Assembly (NCBI RefSeq): GCF_027595985.1
Contig: NC_073302.1
Coordinates: 10,294,966-10,358,965 of the forward strand
Length of the DNA: 64,000 nt
Origin: Sorex araneus
Lineage: Eukaryota; Chordata; Mammalia; Eulipotyphla; Soricidae
Direction of reading: 5' to 3'
Each line of letters opens with the position of its first letter. The stretch's first letter is position 1. A program made the translations under genes and the position numbers. This document shows, in pieces, positions 34,592 to 48,030 of this stretch. The notes below the pieces were generated by a model, which worked only from the letters and a program-made list of their open reading frames with translations, ran no database searches and was not told where the DNA came from.

Positions 34592-35522
34592 ATGAAGAAG
34601 CAGCGAAAATCCCCTCCACGAAGAGAGGGAGAAGAAAAGATACCAGAAACATCAACAGGGGCTACTCACATCTACGACCTCTCAGATAAACAATTCAGAG
34701 AGGAAATCTGGAGGAGAGTCGACCTACTCCAAGCAACCATGGAACTGACATCCAATAAATTAAGGGAGGAGATGAATGTAGCACTGGAACTGTCTACCAA
34801 GAAAATCCAGGAAGAGATGAGAGCAAAAATTTCAAACCTACGAACAGAAGTCACACAAATAAAGGAATCAGTAGATGAATTAAAAATCTCACTAGATGGC
34901 CCTCAACAGTAGAATGACTACAGCCAAAGACAGAATCAGCGACCTGGAAGATGAGCTGCAGAAAGCTTATAGACAACAAGAAATCACGGCCAAAGACCTC
35001 AAAATGGCTATAGAGCGAATCAGAGCACTGGGGGATGACTTCAAGAGGAACAACATAAGAATCATTGGAGTATCAGAACCACAGGGAAGTAACCCCAATG
35101 AAAAAAACACAGTCAAAGACATCATTGCTAAAAAATTCCCAGAACTGGAGAAGACCGGCATCCAGATACAAGGAGTCCGAAGAGTACCAGCAAAAAGAGA
35201 CCCAAATAAAAAGACTCCAAGGCATATCATAGTCAGAATGATGGATGCTATGGATAGAGACACATTTCTGCAAGCAGCAAGGTCAAAGAAGGAAATCACA
35301 TACAAAGGAGCACCCCTCAGATTTACAGCAGACCTTGTCAGAGGAAACCCTCCGAGCCCGAAGACAATGGTGGAACATAGTGAAAAAACTCAACGAAATG
35401 AATGCCTCACCAAGAATACTTTATCCAGCTAAATTCTTACTCAAACTCGAAGGAACCATACACTATTTCTCGGATAAACAATAGCTCAGGAACTTCAGAG
35501 ACTCAAAACCAATCTTGAAAGT
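34592..35522 (+). pseudogene. L1 ORF1, broken
   Basis: MKKQRKSPPRREGEEK start, coiled-coil region, RRM-like NNIRIIGVSEPQG and a C-terminal domain. An extra base near 34900 ends the first frame at 34910-34912; the second frame reads on from 34896 to a further frame change near 35335 and a stop near 35480. It would be an RNA-binding chaperone if intact. Confidence 0.85.
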
Positions 35523-35586
35523 AGGTCTAAAGGGGCTACTGTAAGACAAGGCGGAGCCCCATGAGAACAACAAATCCCACAGAAAG

Positions 35587-38500
35587 ATGACACAAAACCC
35601 CATCACAATAATCTCTCTCAATGTCAATGGCCTAAATACACATATCAAGAGACACAGAGTGGCAAAATCAATTCAGAAATTAAACCCAACATTCTGTTGC
35701 CTGCAAGAAACACACCTGAACAAAAGGAGTAAACATAGACTCAAAGTCAAAGGATGGAAAACAATCCTGCAAGCAAACAACCTCCTTAAAAATGCTGGAG
35801 TGGCCATCCTGGTATCCAACAACATAGATTTCAGGATAAAAAAGATTAAAAGGGACAACAAAGGTCATTTTCTGTATATCAAGGGATATGTACAACAGGA
35901 AGAAATCACATTCTTAAATATATATGTTCCTAATGAACGACTGGCTAACTATTTAAAACAACTCCTAACAGACTTCAAAGAGGACATCACGAACAGCACA
36001 ATAGTAGTTAGAGACTTCAATACGGCCTTATCGCCTCTAGATATATCGACCAGAACAAAACTCAACAAGGAAACACTGACTCTGAAAGAGGAGATTGAAA
36101 AGAGAGGCCTAGTAGACCTATATAGGGCTTTACACCCCAAAAAGAAAGAATACACATTCTTTACCAGTGCACATGGAACTTTTTCTAAAATAGACCATGT
36201 ACTGGGCCCCAGAACATACCTCAATAGAATAGGAAAAATAGAAATTGTATCAACCATCTTTTTTCAGACCACGATGCGCTGAAGATAGAAGCTAACCACT
36301 CACCAATACGGAATATCAAATCAAACACCTGGAAATTAAACAACTCAATGTTGAACAATGAGTGGGTCAGGAAGGAAATCAAGGAAGAAATCAAAAAATA
36401 CTTTGAAACAAATGAGAATAAAGACACGAGCTACTAAAACCTATGGGACGCAGCAAAAGCCGTGTTCAGGGGAAAATTTATACCTCTCCAAGCATTCATC
36501 AGGAAGGAAGAAAGGGCCTATAGAGAGAGCTTGACTGCACAACTCAAGACCTTAGAAAAGGACCAGAAAAAGGAACCCAAACCAGACCGAAGGAAAGAAA
36601 TAATAAAAATTAGAGCAGAAATTAATGACATCGAAACAAAAGAGAACAATCCGAAAGATCAATGAAACAAACAGCTGGTTCTTTGAGAAAATAAATAAGA
36701 TTGATAAACCGCTAGCAAGACTCACAAAGAAAGAAAGAGAGAGAACTCTAATAAATCGAATCAGAAATTCAAAGGGGGACATCATGACAGAAACCAGTGA
36801 GATTCAAAAGATCATTAGAGACTACTTTGAAGGTCTATACGCCAGAAAAAAGGAGAACCTAAAAGAAATGGATGGATTCCTTGATTCCTACAATATCCCA
36901 AGACTGAACAAAGAAGACTTGGAATAACTGAATAGACCCATCAATGTTAAGGAAATTGAAACTGTAATCAATAACCTCCTCCAAAACAAAAGCCCAGGCC
37001 CAGATGGTTTCAATGGTGAATTCTTCCAAACATTTAAAGAAGACCTGTTGCCAGTTCTCCTCAAACTTTTCCAGGAAATTGAAAAAACAGGAACTCTCCC
37101 AAACAGTTTTTATGACGCACACATCTCCCTAATACCAAAAGCAAACAAAGACACCACTAAGAAAGAAAATTACAGACCAATTTCCCTGATGAACACCGAT
37201 GCGAAGATCCTCAACAAAATATTAACAAATAGGGTCCAACAACTCATCAAAAAGATCATACATCATGACCAAGTGGGATTCGTCCTGGGGATGCAAGGAT
37301 GGTTTAACATTCGGAAATCAATCAACATAATCCAGCATATCAACAAAAGTAAAGATAAAAACCATATGATCATATCAATAGATAAAGAGAAAGCATTTGA
37401 CAAGATCCAACATCCTTTCATGATGAAAAACCTCACAAAAATGGGGCTTGGAGGAACTTTCCTCAAGATAGTCGAAACCATCTACTACAAGCCTACGACA
37501 AGCATTATCCTCAACGGGGAAAAACTAAGGGCCTTTCCTCTAAGATCAGGCACAAGACAAGGATGCACACTCTCACCACTCCTCTTCAATATAGTACTGG
37601 AATTACTTGTGATAGCTATTAGACAAGAAAAAAAGATTAAGGGCATTCCAGATAGGAAAGGAAGAAATCAAACTCTCACTATTTGCAGATGATATGATAC
37701 TATATCTAGAGAATCCTAAAGCCTCTACTAAGAAACTCTTAGAAACAATAGACTTATACAGTAAAGTTGCAGGCTACAAAATCAATACCCAATAATCCAT
37801 GGCCTTCCTATACACAAACAATGAGGCAGAGGAAAGAGACATGAAAAAATCAATCCCATTCACCATCGTACCCCCGAAAATCAAGTACCTCGGAATCAGC
37901 TTAACCAAGGAAGTAAAAGACCTGTACAAAGAAAACTATAAAACGCTACTCCATGAAATAAAAGAGGATATGAGGAAATGGAAACATATACCCTGCTTGT
38001 GGATAGGGAGAATCAATGTTGTCAAAATGGCAATACTCCCCAAAGCATTATACAGATTCAACGCGATTCCTATAAGGATACCCATGACATTCTTCAAAGA
38101 AACGGATCAAGGAATCCTAAAATTCATATGAAACAACAAACGTCCACGGATAGCTAAAACATTTCTTGGGAAAAAGACGATGGGAAGCATCACCCTCCCC
38201 AACCTCAAATTTTTCTACAAAACAGTAACAATTAAAACAGCATGGTACTGGAAAAAGGCAGAGCCGTAGACCAATGGAACAGGGTGGAATATCCCTACAC
38301 ACAACCACAAATGTATGATCATCTAATCTTTAATAAGGGAGCAAGAGATGTGAAGTGGAGCAAGGAAAGTCTCTTTAACAAATGGTGCTGGCACAACTGG
38401 ACAACCACATGCAAATAAATGGGTTAGAACTTGACCTGACACCATGCACAAAAGTCAGATCAAAATGGATTAAAGACCTTAACATCAGACCACAAACCAT

Positions 38501-39407
38501 AAGGAATATTGAAGACAAGGTCAGCAAAACCCTCCACGATATTGAAGATAAAGTTATCTTCAAAGATGACACGGAACTAAGCAATCTAGTAGAAACAGAG
38601 ATCAACATATGGGACTACATTAAACTAAAAAGCTTCTGCACCGCAAAAAAATACAGTGACCAGAATACAAAGACTATCCACAGAATGGGAAAGGATATTT
38701 ACACAATACTCATCAGATAAGGGGTTGACATCAATGGTATATAAAGCACTGGTTGATCTCTACAAGAAGAAAACATCAACTCCATCAAAAAATGGGGCGA
38801 AGAAATGAACAGAAACTTTGCCAAGGAAGAAATATGAATGGCCAAAACGCACATGAAAAAGTGCTCTTCATCACTAATCATCAGAGAGATGCAGATCAAA
38901 GCAACCATGAGATACCACCTCACACCACAGAGACTAGCACACATCCAAAAGAACAAAAGCAACCACTGTTGGAGAGGATGTGGGGAGAAAGGGACCCTTC
39001 TAAACTGCTGATGGGAATGTCGACTAGTTCAATCCTTTTGGAAAACAATATGGACGATTCTCAAAAAATTAGATATTGAGCTCCCATTTGACCCAGCAAT
39101 ACCACTGCTGCGAATTTATCCCAGAGAGGGAAAAAAGTATAGTCGAAACGACATCTGCACTTATATTTTCGTCACAGCACTGTTTACAATATCCAGAATC
39201 TGGAAAAAACCCGAGTGCCCTAGAACGGATGACTGGTTGAGGAAACTGTGTTACATCTATACAATGGAATACTATGCAGCTATTATGAAAAAGGAGATCA
39301 TGAATTTTCTATATAAATGGATCAGCATGGAAAGTTTCATGCTGAGTGAAATGAGTCAGAAAGAGAGAGACAGACATAGAAAGATTGCACTCATCTATGT
39401 TATATAG
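35587..39407 (+). pseudogene. L1 ORF2, broken
   Basis: Starts MTQNPITIISLNVNGLN. The endonuclease motif reads VVRDFNTALSPLD where other copies have VVGDFNT. The RT section includes [15 protein letters not shown]; the catalytic box is split by a frame change near 37650-37690 (FADDMILYL is readable in another frame). The frame is interrupted about ten times, for example at 36436, 36925, 37793 and 38129. Inactive. Confidence 0.88.
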
Positions 39408-39498
39408 AATAACGGAGTGGGAGACTAACACCCAAGAATTGTAGAAATAAGTACCAGGAGGTTGACTCCATGGTTTGGAGGCTGGCCTCACATTTTGG

Positions 39499-42400
39499 GA
39501 AAGGGCAAATATAAGACAAGGAAAAAACCTACAAGAACAACAAACCCTACAGAAAAATGGCACAAAATCCCATGATAATAATTTCTCTTAATGTTAATGG
39601 TCTAAATGCACCAATCAAGAGGTACAGAGTGGCAAAATGGATTCGGAAACTAAACCCAACTTTCTGCTGCCTACAAGAAACACATCTGAATAGTCAGAAC
39701 AAACACAGACTCAAAATCAAAGGATGGAAAACAATCCTGCAAGCAAACAGCTCCCTCAAAAAAAGAGCTGGGGTGGCCATACTAGTATCCAACAACATAG
39801 ATTTCAGGCTGAAAAAGATCAGGAGGGACAGCAAAGGTCATTTTCTATTCATCAAGGGATATGTACAATAGGAAGAAATCACACTCTTAAACGTATATGC
39901 ACCTAATGAATGACCAGATATATACTTAAAAGAACTCCTAACAGAATTTAAGGAGGACATAACTAGCACTACGATAGTAGTTGGAGACTTCAACACTGCC
40001 TTATCATTTCTGGATAGATCGAGAAGAAAAACACTCAGCAAGGAAACAATGGCTCTGAAAAAAGAAATGGAGGAGACAGGGCTAATAGACCTATACAGGG
40101 CTATACACCGAAAAAGACATAATACATATTCTTTTCCCGTGCACACAGAACGTTTTCCAAAATGGACCACGTTCTGGGGTACAAGCTATACCTTAATAGA
40201 ATGGGGAAGATAGAAATTGTATCAACTATCTTTTCAGATCATGATGCACTGAAGATGGAAGTTAATCACGCACAGACACGGAGAACCAGATCAAACACTT
40301 GGAAATTAAACAACTCACTATTGAACAATGAGTGGATCAAAAGGGAATTAAGGAAGAAATCAAGAGATACCTTGAAACAAATGAGAATGAAGACACAAGC
40401 TACCAGAACCTATGGGACACAGCTAAAGCTGTGATGGGGGAAAATTTATATCTCTGCAAGATTTCCTCAGAAAGGAAGAAAGGGCCTATATAGATAGTTT
40501 GACTTTGCAACTCAAGATCTTAGAAGAGGACCAGCAAAAGGAACTCAAACCAGATCGAAGGAAAGAAATAATAAAACTTAGAGCAGAAGTTAATGATATG
40601 GAAACCTGAAAAACAATCCGAAAGATCAATGAAACAAAGAGCTGGTTCTTCGAGAAAATAAATAAGATTAATAAACCGCTAGCAAGAATCACAAAGAAAG
40701 AAAGAGAGAAAACCCTAATAAACCGAATCAGAAATGAAAAGGGGGACATCACAACAGTAAAACAAAGACACCACTAACAAAGAAAACTATAAACCAATAT
40801 CCTTGATGAACACCGATGCGAAGATTCTCAACAAAATACTAGCAAATAGAATCCAACAACTCATCAAAAAGATCATACACCATTACCAAGTGGGATTCAT
40901 CCCGGGGATGCAAGGATGGTTTAAAATTCGGAAATCAATCAACATAATCCATCATATCAACAAAAGTAAAGATAAAAACCATATGATCATATCAATAGAT
41001 ACAGAGAAAACATTTGACAAGATCCAACACCCATTCATGATAAAAACTCTCACCAAGATGGGTTTTAGAGGAACTTTCCTCAAGATAGTCGAAGCCATTT
41101 ACCACGAACCTATGGCAAGCATTATCATCAATGGAGAAAAACTAAGGGCCTTTCCTCTAAGATCGGGGACAAGACAAGGAAGCCCACTCTCACCACTTCT
41201 CTTTAATATAGTACTGGAAATATTAGCAATAGCCAGCAGGCAAGAAAAAGATATTAAGGGGATTCAGATCGGAAAGGAAGAAATCAAGATCTCACTATTC
41301 GCAGACGATATGATACTATACCTGGAGAAGCCTATAAGCTCTAGTGAGAAACTCTTGGAAATAATTGACCTGTACAGTAACGTCGCAGGGTATAAAATCA
41401 ACACCCAAAAATCCATGGCCTTCCTATATGCAAACAATGAGACAGAGGAAAGGGACATGAAAAAAGCAATCCCATTCATAATCGTGCCCCAGAAAATCAA
41501 ATACCTTGGAATCAGCTTAACTGAAGAAGTATAGGACCTCTACAAAGAAAACTATAAAACGCTACTCCATGAAATAAAAGAGGAAATGAGGAAATGGAAA
41601 CATATACCTTGCTTGTGGATAGGGAGAATAAACATTGTCAAAATGGCAATACTCCCCAAAGCATTATACAGATTTAACGCGATTCCTATAAGGATACCCA
41701 TGGCATTCTTCAAAGAAATGGATCAAGCAATCCTGAAATTTATATGGAGCAATAAACGCCCACGGATAGCTAAAACAATTCTTGGGGAAAAGATGATGGG
41801 AGGCATCACCCTTCCCAACCTTAAACTCTACTACAAAGCGGTAATAATTAAAACAGCATGGTACTGGAAAAAGGCAGAGCCGTAGACCAATGGAACAGGG
41901 TGGAATATCCCTACACACAACCACAAATGTATGATCATCTAATCTTTGATAATGGAACAAGAGATGTGAAGTGGAGCAAGGAAAGCCTCTTTAACAAATG
42001 GTGCTGGCACAACTGGACAACCACATGTAAAAGAAGGGGCTTAGACATTGACCTGACAGCATGCACAAAAGTAGATCAAAATGGATTAAAGACCTCAACA
42101 TTAGTCCACAAACCATAAGGTATGTTGAAGACAAGTCTGGCAAAACCCTCCACGATATTGAAGATAAAGGTATTTTCAAAGATAACACGGAACTAAGCAA
42201 TCTAGTAGAAACAGAGATCAACAAATGGGACGATATTAAACTAAAAAGCTTCTGCACCACAAAATATACAGTGACCAAAATCCAAAGACTATCTACAAAT
42301 TGTGAAAGGATATTTACACAATACCCATCAGATACTTACACAATACCCATCAAATATTTACACAATACCCGACAGATATCAATGATATATAAAGCACTGG

Positions 42401-43507
42401 TTGAACTCTACAAGAAGAAAACATCCAACCCCATCAAAAAATGGGGCAAAGAAATGAACAGAAACTTTCTCAAGGAGGAGATACGAATGGCCAAAAGGCA
42501 CATGAAAAAGTGCTCTACATCACTAATTATCAGAGAGGCGCAAATCAAAACAACCAAGAGATACCACCTCACACCACAGAGACTAGCACACATCCAAAAG
42601 AACAAAAGCAGCCACTGTTGGAGAGGATGTGGGGAGAAAGGGACCCTTCTACACTGCTGGTGGGAATGCCGACTAGTTCAGCCCTTTTGGATGACAATAT
42701 GGACGATTCTCAAAAAACTAAAGATTGAGCTCCCATTTGACCCAGCAATACCACTGCTGGGAATATATCCCAGAGAAGCAAAAATGTATAGTCTAAATGA
42801 CATCTGCACTTATATGTTCATAGCAGCATTGTTTACAATATCCAGAATCTGGAAAAAACCTGAGTGCCCTAGAACAGATGACTGGTTGAAGAAACTTTGG
42901 TACATCTATACAATGGAATACTATGCAGCTGTTAGAAAAAAATGAGATCATGAAGTTTGCATATAAGTGGATCAGCCTGGAAAGTATCATGCTAAGTGAA
43001 ATGAGTCAGAAAGAGAGAGAAAGACATAGAAAGATTGCACTTATCTGTGGTATATAAAATAATAGACTAGGAGTCTAACAACCAAGAATAGTAGAAATAA
43101 GTACCAGGAGGTTGACTCCATGGCTTGGAGGCTGGTCTCTCATTCTGGGCAACTCAGAGAAGGGAACACCAATTAAAATGTGGTCGGAGATCATGCGGGG
43201 GAATGGTGACCTGTGCCGAATGCAGACTAGAGACTGAACACAATGGCCACTCAACACCTTTTTTGCAAACCACAAACACCTAATCAGAGAGAGAGAACAA
43301 AAGGGAATACCCTGCCATAGTGGCAGTGTGGGGTTGGGGGAGTCGGGACTGGGGAGGGTGGGAGGGATGCTGGGTTTACTGGTGGTGGAGAATGGGCACC
43401 TGTGAAGGGATGGGTTCTCGAACTTTGTATGGGGGAAACATGAGCACAAAAATGTATAAATCTGTAACTGTACCCTCACGGTGGTTCACTAATTAAAAAA
43501 AAAAAAA
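39499..43507 (+). mobile_element. L1 copy 4, from ORF1-ORF2 junction to A tail, internal deletion
   Basis: Begins with the junction sequence (ATAAGACAAGG, AACAACAAACCC) and ORF2 ATG at 39557, and ends with a 3' UTR and 14 A at 43494-43507. About 370-400 bp of ORF2 are missing at about 40757, where GGGGGACATCACAACAG joins CAAAGACACCACTAAC directly. A short local repeat of TTTACACAATACCC type (three copies) lies at about 42311-42370. Confidence 0.85.
39557..43057 (+). pseudogene. L1 ORF2, broken and internally deleted
   Basis: Endonuclease start MAQNPMIIISLNVNGLN, a 243-codon open stretch (40803-41534) with [15 protein letters not shown] and an intact FADDMILYL box, and the C-terminal [18 protein letters not shown] motif. 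It is broken by stops (39868, 39913, 41532) and frame changes besides the deletion. It is closely similar to the twin-primed L1 in unit A. Confidence 0.88.
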
Positions 43508-44815
43508 CAGTGACCGGAATACAAAAACAGTCTACAGAATGGGAAAGGATATTAACCCTAAACGCATCTGAGATGGTCGATATTAAGGCCATACAAGCAA
43601 CTAGTTGAATTCTGCAAGAAGAAGTCATCCAGTTCCATCAGAAAATGGGGCGAGGAAATGAACAGAAACTTTCTCAAAGATATCTGAATGGCCAAAAGGC
43701 ACATGAGAAAATGCTCTTCATCACTAATCATCAGGGAAATGCAGATCAAAACAACAATGAGTTATCATCTCACACCACAGAGACTGGCACACATCCAAAA
43801 GAACAAAAGTAACCAGTGTTGGCTTGGATGTGTGGACAAAAGGGACTCTCTCTCACTGCTGTCAGGAATGCCAACTGGTTCAGCCCATTTGGAAAACAGT
43901 ATGGACGTTTCTCAAAAAATTAGTAATTGAGTCCCATTTGATTCAGAAAAACAACTTCCTGGAATATATCCTAGAGATGCAAAAAAGTATAGTAGACAGG
44001 ATATTTGCACTTGTATGTTGATTGCAGCACAGTTTACAATAGACAGATTCTGGAAAAAAGCCAAGTGCCCAAGAACAGATGACTGGTTAAAGAAACTTTG
44101 GCACATATACACAATGGAATATTATGGTGCTGTTAGAAAATATGAAGTCATGAAATTTGCATATAAGTGGATCAACAATAAGAGTATTATGCTAAGTGAA
44201 ATTAGTCAAAAATGGAGGGACTTTAAAAATTGAAAAAAGATCAAAAAGAAAGTTGGAGAGCAAAAATAGTTAATAAATACTAAGATACTTTGAGTTGTTA
44301 TTAAAAAAAGAAATGGAGGGACAGACATAGAAGGATTGACTCATTTGTGGCATATAAAATAACAGAATGGGAGACTAACACCAGGATAGTAGAGATATGG
44401 ACCAGGAGGATAGCTCCATGGCTTGGAAGCTGGCCTCACATGTCGTGGGTAAACAGTTAAGATAGAGAGGGAAACACCAAGTGAAGAACGCTTGGAGGGT
44501 CCGCTCAGGATGGGAGATGTGTGCTGAAAGTAGACTATAGCCTGAACGTGATGGTCACTTAAAACCTGTATTGTTAACTATGACACCCAAAAAGAGAGAG
44601 AGAAAAGGGGGATGCACCTGCCATAGATACGGGGTAGTGGTGGATAGGGTGGGGTAGTGGGAGGGATACTGAGAACATTGGTGGTGGAGATTTGGCACGG
44701 GAGGAGGGATGGGTTCTCGATCATTGTATGACTGAAATGTAGGCACAAAAGTTTGTAAGTCTATAACTGTACCTCACAATTATTCATTTATAAATAAATA
44801 AATTAATAAATAAGA
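43508..44815 (+). mobile_element. Old L1, right part (end of ORF2 and 3' UTR)
   Basis: Continues the element left at 32927: ACAGTGA is repeated at 43508-43514. It runs through [18 protein letters not shown] and KAKCPRTDDWLKK to an AT-rich tail (ATAAATAAATAAATTAATAAATAAG). It has the same 80-bp extra segment (about 44220-44310) as the L1 at 6513-7592 and is followed by an RTE, as there. Confidence 0.88.
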
Positions 44816-45431
44816 CAATCTCTGGCACTTTAGGGAGGGGACCGAACCCAGACGCCCCACCCTACTCAAGCCAGATAAATACGCACTGGCCAACCCACAC
44901 TACCTCCACTACTCAGCCACCGCCACACTCCAGGACGCTCTGCTGACCACGCAGCCACTTCATAATACTCATTATTCCAGCACATTATTTGGTGGGGTTC
45001 AAATATGTTGTGAACCATGATATCACCTCTAAGGGCTATTAGAGGCCACCCTAAAAGCCTCCATCCTGCTCAGAGAGCCCAGCAAGCTACTGACACCATC
45101 CCGCCCACATGGCAGAGCCTAGCAAGCTACCCAGGGAGTATTTGATCTGGCAACAATAGTAACAACAATCAGCCTCATTCACCTGACACCGAAAGAGCCC
45201 CCTCTATGGCAGCGTTAAGAAAGATGAGCAAAGAGAGGCTGAAAAAATCTCGTGGAATAACTAGATTGCCAAAACAAAGAAAGACTAAAATGATTGTCTG
45301 TACTTTCAAGGCACATAAGCTGGCATCAGAAGCATCCATCGAGGACCTGATGGTGCAAGCACAGAAGATCAAGTATCATTGGTCTCACCAAAATGAGAAA
45401 ACATCAATCACATCACGCCATTTTCGACACT

Positions 45432-46630
45432 TGTAAAAAACTAAAGCTCGCCGAGGGGCGAGTGCACTCACGGGCTCTTTGGGCGGCTCTGTCTCACCAC
45501 CCGAGTTCGGTGCCCCGGAACCGCTGTGTGTGCCGTCGGTCAAGGGCAGGCGACAGAAGGAAGAAGGAAGAAGGCCAAACTGGTTGCTCGATCTGTTTAT
45601 TTCATTCTCTCTCTCCGCTTCTCTCCCGCTCTCCTGGATCTAGCCCCCGTGGATCTGGTCCCGTGGATCTGGCCCCCGTGGATCTCCCCCCCAACCCACT
45701 CTTACAGCCTAGTTAAATCTCCACAGAATGAGGGGGTTGGGGCATACACATAGGTGTGATCACCATCAATAGGGTAAGGTTCCTTTCCCTCAGGGGATGC
45801 TTCTCCTAGGACTTAATTCTCTTTCAACAGGAGGATCCACCCAAGGGCAGAGTCCCATGAATGTATTTCTCTTCTCCTCAGCCAGCAAACATATAAGAAT
45901 TCATAATATTAATTATTTTGTATGGACACAATAAGAGATGCATTAAAGCTTATGGAATTGCTCTCCTGGGGCCATCTCAATCTCAGACTACAGTGCTCAG
46001 GCCAGATCAGTCTTTCCTATCCCTGGCAGGGTGCTAGTCTCATAATTACTATTGGATCATGACAGCATTTCTCTATGATCAAGCTCTTATAGTTAAGAAT
46101 TAGGCACTTTGGCCAGGCCCATCTCGATGCCAGGGTAGCACATAACTCACCGCGTGCCCTAGATCCTTCCTGTCCCACGTCGGGGACCCTGCTTTGGGGT
46201 GCTAGGAACTGAGGGCAACTGAGGCTTAAGTGGAGAAAGCAGATGCCCGGGAGGTAATAATATTGAAGGCCAATTAATTCCCAAGTTATAAAAACATAAT
46301 ATTGTCTTCTTGCGTCTATACAAAACAGACATAGCTTTAAAGTAAATTATTCAAAAGGCACAAGAAGAGGAGAAAGGCAATATTAACTTATATAAATACA
46401 GTATCCTAGGAAGGTCTGACCTTGCAAATTAGCAGAGTCAGATTAAGGGAAAGCCTCGGTTTAACTCCTTTGGGGAAGAGAGCATGGAGAAGTGATTATA
46501 GCTAAACAAAGGGATGGGAGAGATTCGGGAACACATTGATGGGTGTGCCTGGGGTAAGCCTAAACTTCGGGGAAAACCAGGACAAGCTACTTGTGACAAG
46601 CAGGGAGAGGACAAAGTAATGTCATCTACA
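45432..46630 (-). mobile_element. Solo LTR, 1199 bp, with 6-bp target duplication
   Basis: Bounded by TG (TGTAAAAAAC) and CA (GTCATCTACA) and flanked by GACACT at 45426-45431 and 46631-46636. It is absent from the RTE copy in unit A, which gives the empty site at about 8213. An AATAAA on the minus strand (45596-45601) places the R-U5 end at the left, so it is on the minus strand. Three to four copies of a GTGGATCTGGCCCCC-type unit lie at about 45634-45690. The family is not identified; a 6-bp duplication suits class II (beta) retroviruses. Confidence 0.85.
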
Positions 46631-46636
46631 GACACT

Positions 46637-47640
46637 GGAGAATTGTACTTTGGAACATGGGACAACAGAGGCATCGGTGGTGTCCGTGTCCTTGTCAACA
46701 TGAACTGGGCCGTTAGCATTAATTCATTCGAATGCCTAACATCCCAAATCGGAGGATTACGCTTGAATAGCTGTGGCTCACTGCCTGCAGTTTCTATCTT
46801 TGTCGTCTACACACCAACATCCAACTACAATGAAGAAGAAATTGAGAGGTTCTACATGGAACTGGAGAAGTTCTAAAAAGAAGACCACACCTTCTGCAAG
46901 ATCATTGTTGCTGATTTTAATGCGGATAGGTCAAAGATCGTCCGGCAAAGAACTCCTCATTAGGACCCATGGCCTAGAATGGAGCGATCAGGGTGAAAGA
47001 CTGTCTGAATTCATCATGTCGACCAAGACCATCCAGGGTAACTCACTGCTCCAGAAGGCCAAATCTAAATGCTGGACATGAGAGTCTCCCGCTGGACAGT
47101 TCCACATTGGAATTGACCACATCATATTCAATCGAAGGTTTTGCCTGACCAATGTCGCTGTTGTCCCAAATTCCAAACGGGATCGGACCACCATCTCCTT
47201 TGTGCAAAATTCGACTTCGTAGATCAGGAAGAAAGGTCTGCAAAATTTAAGTCTCAGAAGGTAATTCCAAGAATGACCACCAACTTGGAGCTCTTTGGCA
47301 CTACTGTAGCAACTTGGGAAGATGCCGTCATTGACAACATCAAGGAGGAATACAACAAACTGGCTCAGCACCTCCATGTCTGTGCGAAGAATGCCGAGAC
47401 TGAGAAAGACACAAACAGACACCTGTCTTTGGAAACTCTCAAGCTCATTTGTCAACGTGGCTTGGTGCGAGCCTCAGGTAACCACAAGCTAACATCCAAG
47501 CTTACAAAATTGTGCAGAGATGCAATAAAGGAAGACCTCAAAGAGAAAACAGCAGTGTTGAAGATTCGGCAGACACCGGAAAAAGTATTCACAAAGATCG
47601 CTTGTCCTTCGCCAACTATAGGAGCAAGATGAATGCCCTA
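46637..47640 (+). pseudogene. Degenerate RTE endonuclease region
   Basis: Reads FVVYTPTSNYNEEEIERFY, IIVADFNA and HGLEWSDQGERLSEFIM in alternating frames, like copy 1 but with a deletion in the ADFNA region (GCGGATAGG). A 163-codon open stretch (47141-47632) follows the endonuclease and covers the linker. No RT is present. Non-functional. Confidence 0.75.
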
Positions 47641-47847
47641 TGAAGTCCTGATGGATCTATCCCATCTTCCAGAAAGGAAATGGAGAGGATTATTCACAAC
47701 TTCTACTCGGATCTCTTTGACAGTTGTATTCACCTGCCCACACACCAAATTCCACAGGATGGATATGTCATTCCCAATGTCCTCCCTCCTGAAATCCAAC
47801 AAAATTTCATTGGTTAAAACGCATACAACACCTGGTCCGGTTAAATT

Positions 47848-48030
47848 TCTCCATCCCTCTCCGAGTGCCCAGCAAGCTATCGAGTGTATCCCACCTGCAC
47901 AGCAGAGCCTGGCAAGCTACCCGTGGCATATTCGATATGCCAAAACAGGAACTAGTCTCACACTGGAGACATTACTGGTGCCTGCTTGAGCAAATCAATG
48001 AACAGCAGGACGACTGTGCTACAGTGCTAC
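47848..48030 (+). mobile_element. RTE-derived SINE at the B-C unit boundary
   Basis: Body CCATCCCTCTCCGAGTGCCC, AGCAAGCTATCGAG, ATTCGATATGCC, then tail GGAGACATTACTGGTGCC and GCAAATCAATGAACAGCAGG, ending at TACAGTGCTAC. Homology to unit B (23649 onward) starts immediately after it at 48031, so this SINE sits at the breakpoint between units. Confidence 0.75.

Larger units (their letters stand above)
33965..39498 (+). mobile_element. L1 copy 3, nearly full length
   Basis: 5' UTR (33965-34591), ORF1, ORF2 and the first 90 bp of 3' UTR. It lacks the 3' UTR end and A tail: at about 39498 it joins sequence from the ORF1-ORF2 junction of another L1. About 5.5 kb in total. Confidence 0.85.
44816..47847 (+). 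mobile_element. RTE-clade LINE, copy 2, 3'-truncated and interrupted
   Basis: Paralogous to 7595-9415. It contains the 5' region and most of the endonuclease part, is split by a solo LTR at 45432-46630, and stops before the RT domain near 47840 (ACACCTGGTCCGG). It lies after the same L1 3' end as the first RTE copy, so the two RTE loci come from one insertion multiplied with the unit. Confidence 0.85.

Noticed and set aside
42311-42375. Short three-copy repeat, considered as a CRISPR-like or satellite array
   Set aside because: Only three copies of about 22 bp inside L1 ORF2, without spacers; a local duplication.
45206-45753. Small open frames around 45.2-45.75 kb
   Set aside because: They cross from RTE 5' sequence into the solo LTR and are not shared with the intact RTE copy.
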